Below are positions 25,442 through 33,377 of a stretch of DNA of 64,000 nucleotides, piece after piece (position 1 is the first letter of the stretch; every line of letters begins with the position of its first letter). The position numbers and the translations under genes were made by a program. Origin of the DNA: Streptomyces sp. NBC_00683 (GTDB taxonomy: Bacteria > Actinomycetota > Actinomycetes > Streptomycetales > Streptomycetaceae). The notes beneath the pieces are model-generated. The model did not search any database and had not been told where the DNA came from. It was given only the letters and a program-made list of their open reading frames with translations. The DNA is taken from positions 1,798,001 through 1,862,000 of the forward strand of contig NZ_CP109013.1 of assembly GCF_036226745.1 (NCBI RefSeq). Direction: 5' to 3'.

Positions 25442-26122
25442 TCAGCTGGTGAAGAACTCGGTGATCTGCTGGGCCACCTCGTCCGCGTGCCGCTGGTGCA
25501 CCTGGTGCCCGCCGCCCAGCGTGATCAGCCGGCAGTCGGGGATGAGGGAGGCCATGTCCGGCAGACGCTCCTGCGGCATACCGCTCTCCGGCCCGCCGGC
25601 GATCATCAGTGTCGGTGCGACGATCTGTCCCAGCTCCTCCTCCCACTGCGGGTCGGGCGCGGCGATCTGCGCCCTGACGGCCGGGAGGGCGTTCTCGTCG
25701 CAGTCCACCGGTCCGGTGGGGCGACCGTCCAGCGCCTGCCCCGGGAACGGCGGCGGGGTCTCCACCAGCACCAGCCGCTCGACCCGGTCCGCGTACTCCT
25801 CGGCGAGCAGGTAGGCGACGACTCCGCCCATCGAGTGGCCCACGACGCCCACCCGGTCGAGGTCGCACTCGTTGAGGAAGCCGAGGACGTCGTCCCGCAT
25901 CTCCTCGAGCGCGTACGCGTCGGGCCAGTCGCTCTCGCCGTGTCCGCGCATGTCGAGTGCGTACACCCGCCATTCCTCGCCGAGCAGCCGCGCCACCGGC
26001 TCCCAGCTCGCGGCGGAGCCGCCGAGGCCGTGCAGCAGCACCACCGGCGAGCCGAAGGGGTCACCCCAGGTCCGGTACGCCAGCCGCACTTCGCCGACAT
26101 CGACAACAGACCGATCTTCCAT
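25442..26122 (-). CDS. Alpha/beta-hydrolase
   Basis: A 226-residue cytoplasmic hydrolase. It contains VVLLHGLGGSAASW (oxyanion loop), DMRGHGESDWPD, the nucleophile elbow VGVVGHSMGGVVAYLLAEEY with Ser in GHSMG, and a C-terminal GGGHQVHQRHADEVAQQI carrying the probable catalytic His. The family includes esterases, haloperoxidase-like enzymes and C-C hydrolases; the substrate is unknown. At 226 residues it is compact, with a short lid. The ATG at 26122 matches the family start; longer frames to 26308 run into the chitosanase promoter. It is divergent from the first chitosanase gene. Confidence 0.88.
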   Translation of the reverse strand: MEDRSVVDVGEVRLAYRTWGDPFGSPVVLLHGLGGSAASWEPVARLLGEEWRVYALDMRGHGESDWPDAYALEEMRDDVLGFLNECDLDRVGVVGHSMGGVVAYLLAEEYADRVERLVLVETPPPFPGQALDGRPTGPVDCDENALPAVRAQIAAPDPQWEEELGQIVAPTLMIAGGPESGMPQERLPDMASLIPDCRLITLGGGHQVHQRHADEVAQQITEFFTS

Positions 26123-26186
26123 GCCCCGAACGCTACAGCCGAAGGACGTGGTCCGGTCCCGGGCACGTGCCTGGCAGGCTTGTCGC

Positions 26187-26987
26187 GTGAAGCACCTGTG
26201 CAGCTCCCTCGCCGTCGCCGTGGTCCTCGCCCTGTCGGGCTGCTCCGGACCGGACGCCGACGCCCCGGAGAAGGGGCTCGACGACCCCGCGAAGAAGGAC
26301 GTCGCCATGCAGCTGGTGTCCAGCGCGGAGAACTCCTCGCTGGACTGGAAGGCCCAGTACGGCTACATCGAGGACATCGGCGACGGCCGCGGCTACACCG
26401 CCGGCATCATCGGATTCTGCTCCGGCACCGGCGACATGCTGAAGGTCGTCGAACGCTACGGGGCGGCGCGCCCCGGAAACACGCTCGAACGCTTCCTGCC
26501 GGCGCTGCGCGCGGTGAAGGGCAGCGATTCGCACGCTGGGCTCGGCGACCCGTTCACCGAGGCCTGGTCGAAGGCCGCGTCCGACCCGGCGTTCCGGGCC
26601 GCACAGAACACGGAGCGTGACCGCTCCTACTTCGATCCCGCAGTCGGTCAGGGCGAGGCCGACGGACTCAGCGCCCTGGGCCAGTTCATCTACTACGACG
26701 CCTATGTGATGCACGGTTACGAGGACGCGGAGGGCACGGTCGGCTTCCGCACGATGCGTGCCCAGGCCCTCGCGACTGCCGAGCCACCCTCCGCCGGAGG
26801 GGACGAGGAGGCCTATCTCAACGCCTTCCTCGATGCCCGGGTGGCCGCGATCCGCAAGGAGCCCTCCCACAGCGACACCAGCCGCGTGGAGACCGCCCAA
26901 CGCGTGTTCGTACGCGAAGGAAAGCTTCAGCTGGAATCGCCGCTGCGGTGGAAGGTGTACGGCGAGAGCTACCACATCGACTACTGA
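26187..26987 (+). CDS. Chitosanase, GH46, predicted lipoprotein
   Basis: A 266-residue endo-chitosanase. The signal KHLCSSLAVAVVLALSGC has an LSGC lipobox, so this copy should be anchored to the cell surface, unlike its neighbour. The GH46 core starts at GLDDPAKKD. The proton donor is Glu in SSAENSSLDW and the second carboxylate is Asp in IGDGRGYTAG. GTGDML, ERDRSYFDPAV, LGQFIYYDAYVMHG and DTSRVETAQRVF complete the family pattern. It cleaves chitosan chains to oligomers. The GTG at 26187 fits the signal peptide. It is followed by a strong terminator and then a paralogue sharing a nearly identical DNA segment. Confidence 0.92.
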   Translation: MKHLCSSLAVAVVLALSGCSGPDADAPEKGLDDPAKKDVAMQLVSSAENSSLDWKAQYGYIEDIGDGRGYTAGIIGFCSGTGDMLKVVERYGAARPGNTLERFLPALRAVKGSDSHAGLGDPFTEAWSKAASDPAFRAAQNTERDRSYFDPAVGQGEADGLSALGQFIYYDAYVMHGYEDAEGTVGFRTMRAQALATAEPPSAGGDEEAYLNAFLDARVAAIRKEPSHSDTSRVETAQRVFVREGKLQLESPLRWKVYGESYHIDY

Positions 26988-27027
26988 GCGTAATCGTTCC
27001 GGGCCCCGTACCGCGTGTCTGCACGCA

Positions 27028-27066
27028 GTGCGGGGCTCTTGCGTGTACGGAAAAAGAGCCCCGCAC
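27028..27066. terminator. Terminator between the two chitosanase genes
   Basis: GTGCGGGGCTCTT (27028-27040) pairs with AAGAGCCCCGCAC (27054-27066) around a 13-nt loop. The 13-bp stem is perfect. It isolates the first chitosanase transcript from the second. Confidence 0.8.
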
Positions 27067-27106
27067 ATCCGTGTCCGGGGTCTGTACCGCAGGCTCAACT
27101 ACCTGA

Positions 27107-27121
27107 TAGGAAAGCTTCCTA
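27107..27121. promoter_or_regulatory. Palindrome upstream of the second chitosanase
   Basis: TAGGAAAGCTTCCTA has 6-bp arms (TAGGAA/TTCCTA) and a 3-bp centre, 40 bp before the GTG. ROK-family CsnR is known to bind a palindrome upstream of Streptomyces chitosanase genes, and this looks like such an operator. The first chitosanase has no such element. Confidence 0.65.
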
Positions 27122-27160
27122 ACAGAACATCGGAACGACGAACTCCCGTTTGGAGGACTG

Positions 27161-28057
27161 GTGCACTACCCCCACAATGGCACCGCACGTCGCACCACCC
27201 GTCTCACCCGCCGAACCCGTCTCCCCCGCCTCACCCGACCCCTCGGTCTCGCCGCAGTGGCCCTCGGGCTGACGCTCACGGCGATTCCGTTCACCGCTCA
27301 GGCCGGCGCCCCCACGCCGTCGGCCGCGCATCACCTGGAGGCCGCCGCGACCGGGCTCGACGACCCCGCGAAGAAGGACATCGCCATGCAACTGGTGTCC
27401 AGCGCGGAGAACTCCTCACTGGACTGGAAGGCCCAGTACGGCTACATCGAGGACATCGGAGACGGCCGCGGCTACACCGCCGGCATCATCGGATTCTGCT
27501 CCGGCACCGGCGACATGCTCGGTCTGGTCGAGCTCTACACGGAGCGCAAGCCGGGCAACGTACTCGCGAAGTACCTGCCCGCCCTGCGCGCGGTGGACGG
27601 CTCCGACTCGCACGAGGGGCTCGACCCGGGCTTCACCGGGGACTGGGCCGAGGCAGCGTCCGACCCCGCCTTCGAACAGGCCCAGAACGACGAGCGGGAC
27701 CGGGTGTACTTCGATCCGGCCGTGAGCCAGGGCAAGTCCGACGGCCTCGGCACGCTCGGCCAGTTCGCGTACTACGACGCCATCGTCATGCACGGCGGCG
27801 GCAGTGACAGCACAAGCTTCGGCTCCATCCGCCGGATGGCTCTGGAGCAGGCACGACCGCCGTCGCAGGGCGGCGACGAGGTGGCCTACCTTGACGCCTT
27901 CCTGGACGCGCGGGTCTGGGCGATGAAGCAGGAGGAGGCCCACTCGGACACCAGCCGGGTGGACACCGCCCAGCGGGTGTTCCTTCGGAACGGCAATCTG
28001 AATCTGGATCCGCCGCTGGACTGGCACGTGTACGGCGACAGCTTCCACATCGGCTGA
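27161..28057 (+). CDS. csn: Chitosanase, GH46, secreted
   Basis: A 298-residue endo-chitosanase exported by a long basic signal (RRTTRLTRRTRLPRLTRPLGLAAVALGLTLTAIPFTAQA). The N-region is arginine-rich and carries no lipobox; a Tat route is possible but the RR motif is not canonical. The mature GH46 domain starts near TGLDDPAKKD. Catalytic Glu (SSAENS) and Asp (IGDGRGYTAG) are intact, with ERDRVYFDPAV and DTSRVDTAQRVF later. TGGAGG lies 6 nt before the GTG at 27161. A 15-bp palindrome lies just upstream. It appears to be the regulated, released enzyme beside a lipid-anchored paralogue. Confidence 0.95.
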   Translation: MHYPHNGTARRTTRLTRRTRLPRLTRPLGLAAVALGLTLTAIPFTAQAGAPTPSAAHHLEAAATGLDDPAKKDIAMQLVSSAENSSLDWKAQYGYIEDIGDGRGYTAGIIGFCSGTGDMLGLVELYTERKPGNVLAKYLPALRAVDGSDSHEGLDPGFTGDWAEAASDPAFEQAQNDERDRVYFDPAVSQGKSDGLGTLGQFAYYDAIVMHGGGSDSTSFGSIRRMALEQARPPSQGGDEVAYLDAFLDARVWAMKQEEAHSDTSRVDTAQRVFLRNGNLNLDPPLDWHVYGDSFHIG

Positions 28058-28073
28058 CCCCGCCAACACCCAT

Positions 28074-28114
28074 GGCGCGTACGGCGGTTCCCGCAAGGGG
28101 CCGTCGTACGCGCC
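28074..28114. terminator. Bidirectional terminator
   Basis: GGCGCGTACGGCGG (28074-28087) pairs, with one bulge, with CCGTCGTACGCGCC (28101-28114). It lies between the convergent chitosanase and permease genes. Confidence 0.7.
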
Positions 28115-28135
28115 TCGGGCGCCGAAGCCGCCCGG

Positions 28136-29551
28136 TCAGTGGGCGACGGGCAGGGCCACCGGATCCTTCGACGGTTCGCCTCCGGCGGCCTCCTCGTCGC
28201 CCGCCGGCTTCCGGCCCAGGTGGTTGAAGGCCAGGTTCAGCAGGATCGCCACAACACAGCCGGTGGAGATGCCCGAGTCGAGGACGACGAGCAGGTCCTC
28301 GGGGAAGGCGTGGTAGAAGTCCGGCGCGGCGATCGGGATCAGGCCGATGCCGACGGCGGTCGCGACGATCAGCGCGTTCTCGCCCTTCTCCAGGGCCGCG
28401 GCGGCCAGCGTCTGGATACCGCTCGCGGCGACCGAGCCGAAGAGGACGATGCCGGCGCCGCCGAGTACGGGCAGCGGTACGAGGGCGATGACGGACGCGG
28501 CGACCGGGACCAGTCCGAGCACCACGAGGATCGCTCCGCCCGCCGCGACGACGAAGCGGCTGCGGACCTTGGTCATCGCGACCAGCCCGATGTTCTGGGC
28601 GAACGCGCTGCACATGAAGCCGTTGAAGAGCGGGCTGATGGCGCTGCCCAGCGTGTCGGCGCGCAGACCGCCCTCGATGGTCCGCTCGTCCGCCGGACGT
28701 CCGACGATCTTGCCGAGGGCCAGCATGTCCGCGGTGGACTCGGTCATGCAGACCAGCATCACGATGCACATCGAGACGATCGCGGCGATCTCGAACTGCG
28801 GGGCGCCGAAGTGGAACGGCGTCGGGAAGCCGACCAGGTCGGCGTCCCCGAGGGTCCCGAAGTCGGTGATGCCGACCGGGATCGCGATCAGCGTGCCGAT
28901 GACCAGGCCGAGCAGGATCGCGATCTGCTGGAGGAAGCCGCGCAGGAGTTTGCGCAGGGCGAGCACGATCACGAGGGTGACGGCGGCCATCGTGATGTTG
29001 GTCGTCGAACCGTAGTCGTCGGCACCCGCGTTGCCGCCCTGGGACCAGTTGAAGGCGACCGGCAGCAGCGAGACGCCGATCAGGGTGATGACGGTGCCGG
29101 TGACGACGGGCGGGAAGAACCGGACGAGTTTGCAGAAGTACGGGGCGAGTACGAAGCCGAGGAGGCTGGCGACGATGATCGCGCCGAAGATGACGGCGAT
29201 GCCGTCGTGCCCCCGGTCCTTGCCGATCGCGATCATCGGGGTGACCCCCGCGAACGAGACCCCGTTGACGAACGGCAGCCGGGCGCCGACGCGCCAGAAG
29301 CCGAGGGTCTGCAGGAGGGTGGCGATGCCCGCGGTGAAGAGGCTCGCCCCCATCAGGAAGGCGGTCTCCTTCGCGGTGAGGCCGACGGCGGGTCCCACGA
29401 TCATCGGCGGGGCGACGACACCGGCGTACATGGCGGCCACGTGCTGCAGACCGCTGGTGAACATCTTCAGTGGGGGAAGTGTCTCGTCGACCGGGTGCTT
29501 CCGGTCGGTTCCTTCGGATATCTCTGTGCGAAACCTGGGCGTAGCTGCCAC
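28136..29551 (-). CDS. NCS2 nucleobase:cation symporter, probable urate/xanthine permease
   Basis: A 471-residue membrane transporter with about 14 segments. Family marks include LQHVAAMYAGVVAPPMIVG near residue 37, the substrate-site segment MTESTADMLALGKIVGR, and QNIGLVAMTKV, which fits the NCS2 signature Q/E/P-N-x-G-x4-T-R/K/G. The Gln of that signature is usual in urate/xanthine carriers. The GTG at 29551 has GGAGG 5 nt upstream; the longer frame is not conserved. It lies downstream of the 8-oxoguanine deaminase-like and uricase genes on the same strand but after a hairpin, so it may have its own promoter. It should import urate by proton symport. Confidence 0.9.
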   Translation of the reverse strand: MAATPRFRTEISEGTDRKHPVDETLPPLKMFTSGLQHVAAMYAGVVAPPMIVGPAVGLTAKETAFLMGASLFTAGIATLLQTLGFWRVGARLPFVNGVSFAGVTPMIAIGKDRGHDGIAVIFGAIIVASLLGFVLAPYFCKLVRFFPPVVTGTVITLIGVSLLPVAFNWSQGGNAGADDYGSTTNITMAAVTLVIVLALRKLLRGFLQQIAILLGLVIGTLIAIPVGITDFGTLGDADLVGFPTPFHFGAPQFEIAAIVSMCIVMLVCMTESTADMLALGKIVGRPADERTIEGGLRADTLGSAISPLFNGFMCSAFAQNIGLVAMTKVRSRFVVAAGGAILVVLGLVPVAASVIALVPLPVLGGAGIVLFGSVAASGIQTLAAAALEKGENALIVATAVGIGLIPIAAPDFYHAFPEDLLVVLDSGISTGCVVAILLNLAFNHLGRKPAGDEEAAGGEPSKDPVALPVAH

Positions 29552-29659
29552 GGCTTCCTCCGGTCGGGTACGCGTCGGGGACGCGGGTGTCAGGGAGGTG
29601 GTGCTGAGTGGTGCGTTGGTGCAGGTCGTGCAGCTGATGCGGCAGCTTTCGTCACCGGT

Positions 29660-29693
29660 GCGAGGGCGCGTACGTATGGGTACGCGCCCTCGC
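29660..29693 (-). terminator. Terminator after the deaminase gene
   Basis: GCGAGGGCGCGTA (29660-29672) pairs perfectly with TACGCGCCCTCGC (29681-29693) around an 8-nt loop, between the deaminase and permease genes. The rest of the 251-bp gap shows no gene. Confidence 0.7.
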
Positions 29694-29779
29694 AACGGCT
29701 GCCGTGGACCCGGTTCGGGCCACGGCGGCCGGCCCAGGGCCGTCCCCCTCGGCCGGCCAGTCGGGGGAAGCGCGCGGAG

Positions 29780-29820
29780 CGTCAGGCTCCGGCGGCCATG
29801 CGTCAGGCTCCGGCGGCGAT
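29780..29820. repeat. 21-bp tandem duplication at the deaminase stop codon
   Basis: GCGTCAGGCTCCGGCGGC occurs twice in tandem with a 21-bp period. On the minus strand this duplicates the last codons and stop of the deaminase gene, so a fossil copy of the C-terminal end follows the real stop. Confidence 0.7.
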
Positions 29821-31200
29821 CTGCGCCAGGCGTCTGGCCTCGTCGCGGGTCGCGCGGGCGATGGCGTCCTCGTCCACCGTGATGAGGTGGTTGTCCTCGA
29901 CGACGGTTCTGCCGTTGACGAGGGAGAGGGTGACGGGTGCCGCGGCGCCGAAGACGAGCGCGGTCACCGGGTCGGCGATGGAGGCGTGGGCCAGTGTGTC
30001 GAGCTTCCACAGGACGAGGTCGGCGAGCTTGCCGGCCTCCAGGGAACCGATCTCCTCGGCGCGGCCGAGGACCTGTGCGCCGCCGTACGTCCCCAGGCGC
30101 AGGGCCTGTCGGGCGTTGAGGGCCTTCTCGCGGTGGGCGCCGAGACGGTTGATGAGGAGGGCGTTGCGCAGTTCGGTGTGGAGTTCGCCGGACTCGTTGG
30201 ACGCGGTGCCGTCGACGCCGAGACCGACGGGGACGCCCGCGGCGAGCATGTCGGGGACACGGGCGATGCCTGCGGCGAGGCGGGCGTTGGAGGACGGGCA
30301 GTGCGCGACACCGGTGCCGGTGCGGGCGAAGGCGGCGATGTCGGAGTCGTTCATGTGGACGCAGTGCGCCATCCACACGTCGTCACCGAGCCAGCCCGTC
30401 GACTCGAAGTAGTCGGTGGGGCCCATGCCGAACAGTTCCTTGCAGAACTGCTCCTCCTCGACGGTCTCCGATCCGTGCGTGTGCAGCCGCACTCCGCGTC
30501 GGCGGGCCAACTCGGCCCCCTGCCTGAGGAGTTCGGTCGACACGGAGAAGGGTGAGCAGGGCGCGACGGCGATCCGGGTCATCGCGTCGAACGAAGCGTC
30601 GTGGTGTGCGTCGATGGTCGCCTCGGTGCCGGCGAGGGCGCCTTCGAGGGTCTCGACCGCGAAGTCCGGCGGCAGTCCGCCGTCCTTCTCGCTGCGGTCC
30701 ATGGAACCGCGGGCGAGGGTGAACCGTACGCCCATGTCGCGTGCGGCGCCGATGATCGCGCCGGACAGGTCGCCCGCGCCCTGCGGGTAGACGTAGTGGT
30801 GGTCCATCGCGGTGGTGACACCGCCGCGGGCCATCATGGCGAGCGAGCCCTGCGCGGCCACGCCGGCCATCCGCTCGTCGATGCGCGCCCACGTCGGGTA
30901 CAGGGCGACCAGCCAGTCGAAGAGGTTGTGGTCGGTCGCGAGCCCCCGGGTGATCCACTGGTAGAAGTGGTGGTGGGTGTTGACCAGTCCGGGTGTGACG
31001 AGGTGGCCGGTGCCGTCGATGCGTCGTACGACATCGGTGAGGCCTTCGGGCGCCTTGCCCGCGCCGACGGATTCGATGCGGTTGCCCGCCACGACGACAT
31101 GGCCCGAGGCGTACTCGGTGTCGTGGGCGTCGACGGTCGCGATCGAACAGTTCTCGATGACGATGCGCTCTGTGGGCCTGGGGTCCGCCGAAGCTGCCAT
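29803..31200 (-). CDS. 8-oxoguanine deaminase-like amidohydrolase
   Basis: A 465-residue zinc amidohydrolase of the AtzB/TrzN/guanine deaminase group. Metal and substrate motifs are VTPGLVNTHHHFYQW, the His in RLHTHGSETVEEE, MAHCVHMNDSDI and GLGVDGTASNES (Asp). The early TTAMDHHYVYP segment and the HCPSSNARLA block match 8-oxoguanine deaminases, which convert 8-oxoguanine to urate. That would feed uricase directly. The ATG at 31200 has GAAGGAAG upstream; an earlier in-frame start at 31236 is less likely. It lies 155 bp after uricase, beyond a hairpin. Guanine or s-triazine deaminase activity are alternatives. Confidence 0.85.
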   Translation of the reverse strand: MAASADPRPTERIVIENCSIATVDAHDTEYASGHVVVAGNRIESVGAGKAPEGLTDVVRRIDGTGHLVTPGLVNTHHHFYQWITRGLATDHNLFDWLVALYPTWARIDERMAGVAAQGSLAMMARGGVTTAMDHHYVYPQGAGDLSGAIIGAARDMGVRFTLARGSMDRSEKDGGLPPDFAVETLEGALAGTEATIDAHHDASFDAMTRIAVAPCSPFSVSTELLRQGAELARRRGVRLHTHGSETVEEEQFCKELFGMGPTDYFESTGWLGDDVWMAHCVHMNDSDIAAFARTGTGVAHCPSSNARLAAGIARVPDMLAAGVPVGLGVDGTASNESGELHTELRNALLINRLGAHREKALNARQALRLGTYGGAQVLGRAEEIGSLEAGKLADLVLWKLDTLAHASIADPVTALVFGAAAPVTLSLVNGRTVVEDNHLITVDEDAIARATRDEARRLAQIAAGA

Positions 31201-31305
31201 GGTGCTTCCTTCTTCTGTCTCTGGCGATGTGGGCACGGCAGGACCCTAGGAGGATTTGAGTGCCACAGCGTCGAGGCCGTGGGTGCCGAGGTGTGAGGAG
31301 GACGT

Positions 31306-31342
31306 CCGGCCCCCCGCACGACTGCGGGGTGGCGGGAGGCCG
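31306..31342 (-). terminator. Hairpin after uricase
   Basis: CCCCGCA (31312-31318) pairs with TGCGGGG (31323-31329) around a 4-nt loop, with an outer GGCC/GGCC pairing. It lies 27-50 nt past the uricase stop and probably ends or attenuates the uraD-uraH-uricase transcript. Confidence 0.6.
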
Positions 31343-31355
31343 GCTCGGTGCTGTG

Positions 31356-32288
31356 TCAGAGGTTGGTCATGTCGACCGGGATCCTCGGTTCGACACCGTC
31401 CCGGAGCACCGTCGCCTCGATGAGGCCGTACGGCCGGTCGGCGGCGAAGTAGACGGCACCGTCGGCGGTATCGTTCTTCAGTCCGAAGGGCTCCAGGTCC
31501 ACGAGGAAGTGGTGGTTGTTCGGCAGCGAGAAGCGGATCTCGTCGATCTCGCTGCGGCTGTTGATGACGCGCGAACCCATCTGGTAGAGGGTCTGCTGGA
31601 GCGAGAGGGAGTACGTCTCGGCGAAGGCCTGCAGCATGTGCTTCTTGGCCTGCTCGTACGACTTCTCCCAGTTGGGCATCCGCTCGTCGTCGCTGGTCCA
31701 GTTGTAACGCCAGGCGGCCGACACGTCGGTGCACAGGACGCGGTCGTACGCCTCCTTGAGCGTCGTGTACCTGTCCTTGACGTAGCCCCAGAACTCCGAG
31801 TTGGTCGAGTTCATGACGGTGAGGTCCTTGAGACCGGAGATGATCTCCCAGTTCTCGCCGTCGAAGGTGATCTGGGTGGTGCGCAGCTCCTGGCCCTTGC
31901 GGGCGAAGGAGTGGTTGACCTCGTCGGCGCCGATGAACTTGGAGTTGCCGTCCGAGGTCGCGATGCGTTCCCAGGCGTACTCCTGGATCCGGATCCGCGC
32001 CGTCTTGATCGGCTCCTGCGAGGTCACGAAGTGCCGGGCGAGGTGGATGCCGAACTGCTCGGCGGACGCGATGCCGTGTTCCTTGGCGAAGGCGAACACC
32101 GTGTTCTTGGTGGTGTCGGTCGGCAGGACGTTCGCGTTGGAACCGGAGTAGTGGACCTCGTCCATGTCGCCGGAGAGGGCGACCGAGACGTTGAGGTCCT
32201 TGATGTGGTGGGTGTCGCCGTCCCGCGTGATCCTGACGACGCGGTTCTCTGCTTTGCCGTACTGGTTCTGGCCGAGAATCGTGGGCAT
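31356..32288 (-). CDS. Urate oxidase (uricase)
   Basis: A 310-residue cofactor-free oxidase turning urate, O2 and water into 5-hydroxyisourate and H2O2. Conserved regions are ANVLPTDTTKNTVFAFAKE (catalytic Thr and Lys pattern), HFVTSQEPIKTARIRIQEYAWERI, EVNHSFARKGQELRTTQITF and the C-terminal FSLPNNHHFLVDLEPFGL, including the active-site His. The length matches bacterial homotetrameric uricases. It starts 6 nt after the HIU hydrolase stop and is the third gene of uraD-uraH-uricase. The H2O2 it makes fits the shared 17-bp promoter element with the catalase gene at 43.5 kb. Confidence 0.97.
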   Translation of the reverse strand: MPTILGQNQYGKAENRVVRITRDGDTHHIKDLNVSVALSGDMDEVHYSGSNANVLPTDTTKNTVFAFAKEHGIASAEQFGIHLARHFVTSQEPIKTARIRIQEYAWERIATSDGNSKFIGADEVNHSFARKGQELRTTQITFDGENWEIISGLKDLTVMNSTNSEFWGYVKDRYTTLKEAYDRVLCTDVSAAWRYNWTSDDERMPNWEKSYEQAKKHMLQAFAETYSLSLQQTLYQMGSRVINSRSEIDEIRFSLPNNHHFLVDLEPFGLKNDTADGAVYFAADRPYGLIEATVLRDGVEPRIPVDMTNL

Positions 32289-32294
32289 TGTCTG

Positions 32295-32693
32295 CTAGCT
32301 CCCTCGGTAAACGGAGTAGCCGAACGGGTTGAGCAGCAGCGGTACGTGATAGTGCTCGCCCGGCGTGACGGCGAATGCGATCGCCACCTCCGGGAAAAAC
32401 GCACCGCTGTCCCTTACGCGGGGGGCGTCCTGCTGCGCCTCGGCTTGCTTCTGGCTGGTGAAGTACGACTCGGTGTCGAAGACGAGCCGTACGTGGGTGG
32501 TGCCTTCCGGCAGGGCCGGCAGGTCCTTGCAGCGCCCGTCCGCGTCGGTCGCGGATCCGCCGAGCGTCACGTACTGCGCGTCGCCGCCGCGGGCGGCGAG
32601 CGAGACGGTGACGGCTTCGGCGGGGCGGCCGATGCTGGTGTCCAGGATGTGGGTGGACACCGATGCGGTGGTGTCGGTGCTCAAGGCCGTCAC
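32295..32693 (-). CDS. uraH: 5-hydroxyisourate hydrolase (transthyretin-like)
   Basis: A 132-residue enzyme hydrolysing 5-hydroxyisourate to OHCU. It has the transthyretin-like fold marks VSTHILDTSIGRPAEAVTVSL (active-site His), a long second strand set (THVRLVFDTESYF), HYHVPLLLNPFGYSVYRGS, and ends exactly in the diagnostic C-terminal tetrapeptide YRGS. A 14-residue stretch with QAEAQQDAPRVRD in the middle is a modest insertion. The GTG at 32693 overlaps the uraD stop by 4 bp, so translation is coupled. It is the second gene of the operon. Confidence 0.96.
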   Translation of the reverse strand: MTALSTDTTASVSTHILDTSIGRPAEAVTVSLAARGGDAQYVTLGGSATDADGRCKDLPALPEGTTHVRLVFDTESYFTSQKQAEAQQDAPRVRDSGAFFPEVAIAFAVTPGEHYHVPLLLNPFGYSVYRGS

Positions 32694-33211
32694 GCTCCTT
32701 GTTCTGGGGTTTCCTGTACGAGGCGGGTCAGCCGGATACGGTTGATCTTGCCCAGTTCGGTGCGCACGATCTCACGCTCCTGCTCGGGCGAGTTCCCGAT
32801 CCGGGACTTCACCGCGTCGCGCATCTGCTCACCGGTTGCTCCGGTGGCGCAGATCAGGAAGACGTGGCCGAACCGCTCCTGGTAGGCCAGGTTCAGTTCG
32901 AGCATCTCGGTCCTGAGCTCCTCGGACGCTCCGGCCATCCCCCGCTGTTCGCGGGCGGAGGCCGGATCCCCGGGCTTCGGGCGGCCGATCGGCGGATGGC
33001 CTGCCATCGCTTCGGCCAGGTCCTCCACAGAGAGCTCGGCCGTGGCGGCGTCGCTCGTGGAGAACAGGGCTTCTGCGGTGGCGTACGGCCGGTGAGCGAG
33101 GACCGTGCTCCCCCATGCCGCGCTGGCGCACACCTCGTGCAGCGCGGCAGTGGCCTCTACGGCCGCCAGGGTGTTGAACCGGGCGAGGCCCGGTGTGGAG
33201 CTCGAAGTCAC
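32690..33211 (-). CDS. uraD: OHCU decarboxylase
   Basis: A 173-residue enzyme giving S-allantoin from 2-oxo-4-hydroxy-4-carboxy-5-ureidoimidazoline. The catalytic His lies in MAGHPPIGRPKPGD, followed by the conserved EQRGMAGASEELRTEMLELNLAYQERFGHVFLICATG block. It is the first gene of the uraD-uraH-uricase operon. The start at 33211 lies 72 bp from a 17-bp palindrome that overlaps the -35 box. The order places all three steps from urate to allantoin in one transcript, although the terminal enzyme is encoded first. Confidence 0.95.
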   Translation of the reverse strand: MTSSSTPGLARFNTLAAVEATAALHEVCASAAWGSTVLAHRPYATAEALFSTSDAATAELSVEDLAEAMAGHPPIGRPKPGDPASAREQRGMAGASEELRTEMLELNLAYQERFGHVFLICATGATGEQMRDAVKSRIGNSPEQEREIVRTELGKINRIRLTRLVQETPEQGA

Positions 33212-33259
33212 GGGAGCCTCCGTGGCTGTTTTTCGCTGTGCGTTGTACGGGCTGCGGAT

Positions 33260-33288
33260 AGCTAACGCCTTTCACAACATCACGTCAA
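33260..33288 (-). promoter_or_regulatory. Probable promoter of the uraD-uraH-uricase operon
   Basis: On the minus strand, TTGACG (33288-33283) and TTAGCT (33265-33260) are 17 bp apart. The -35 box is built into the right half of the 17-bp palindrome. Confidence 0.65.
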
Positions 33289-33300
33289 CAGTTTGTTGAA
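33284..33300. promoter_or_regulatory. 17-bp palindrome at the uricase operon
   Basis: Read toward the genes it is TTCAACAAACTGTTGAC, identical in all 17 bases and in orientation to the element before catalase at 43409-43425. The arms are TTCAAC and GTTGAC. Confidence 0.75.
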
Positions 33301-33318
33301 ATTCCGCGAACGCGGAGA

Positions 33319-33353
33319 GCCGCCGTCCCGGCATCCGGACAGCGGCTCTCGGT
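33319..33353 (-). terminator. Terminator after the HTH gene
   Basis: GAGAGCCGC and GCGGCTCTC arms enclose a loop of about 17 nt that itself can pair (CCGGCATCCGG). It lies between the stop of the HTH gene (33378) and the uricase operon promoter, separating the two units. Confidence 0.7.
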
Positions 33354-33377
33354 GCGCACGGCTCACCCCTCGGTCAA

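Noticed and set aside
28139..30412. Plus-strand open frame of 757 codons opposite the permease and deaminase
   Set aside because: Asp/Glu/Arg-rich antisense shadow; the minus strand carries clear NCS2 and amidohydrolase motifs.
33301..33317. TTCCGCGAACGCGGA as a 15-bp box at the uricase operon
   Set aside because: The symmetry centre is shifted and the spacing does not fit TTCCG-N5-CGGAA; no second box lies 21 bp away.
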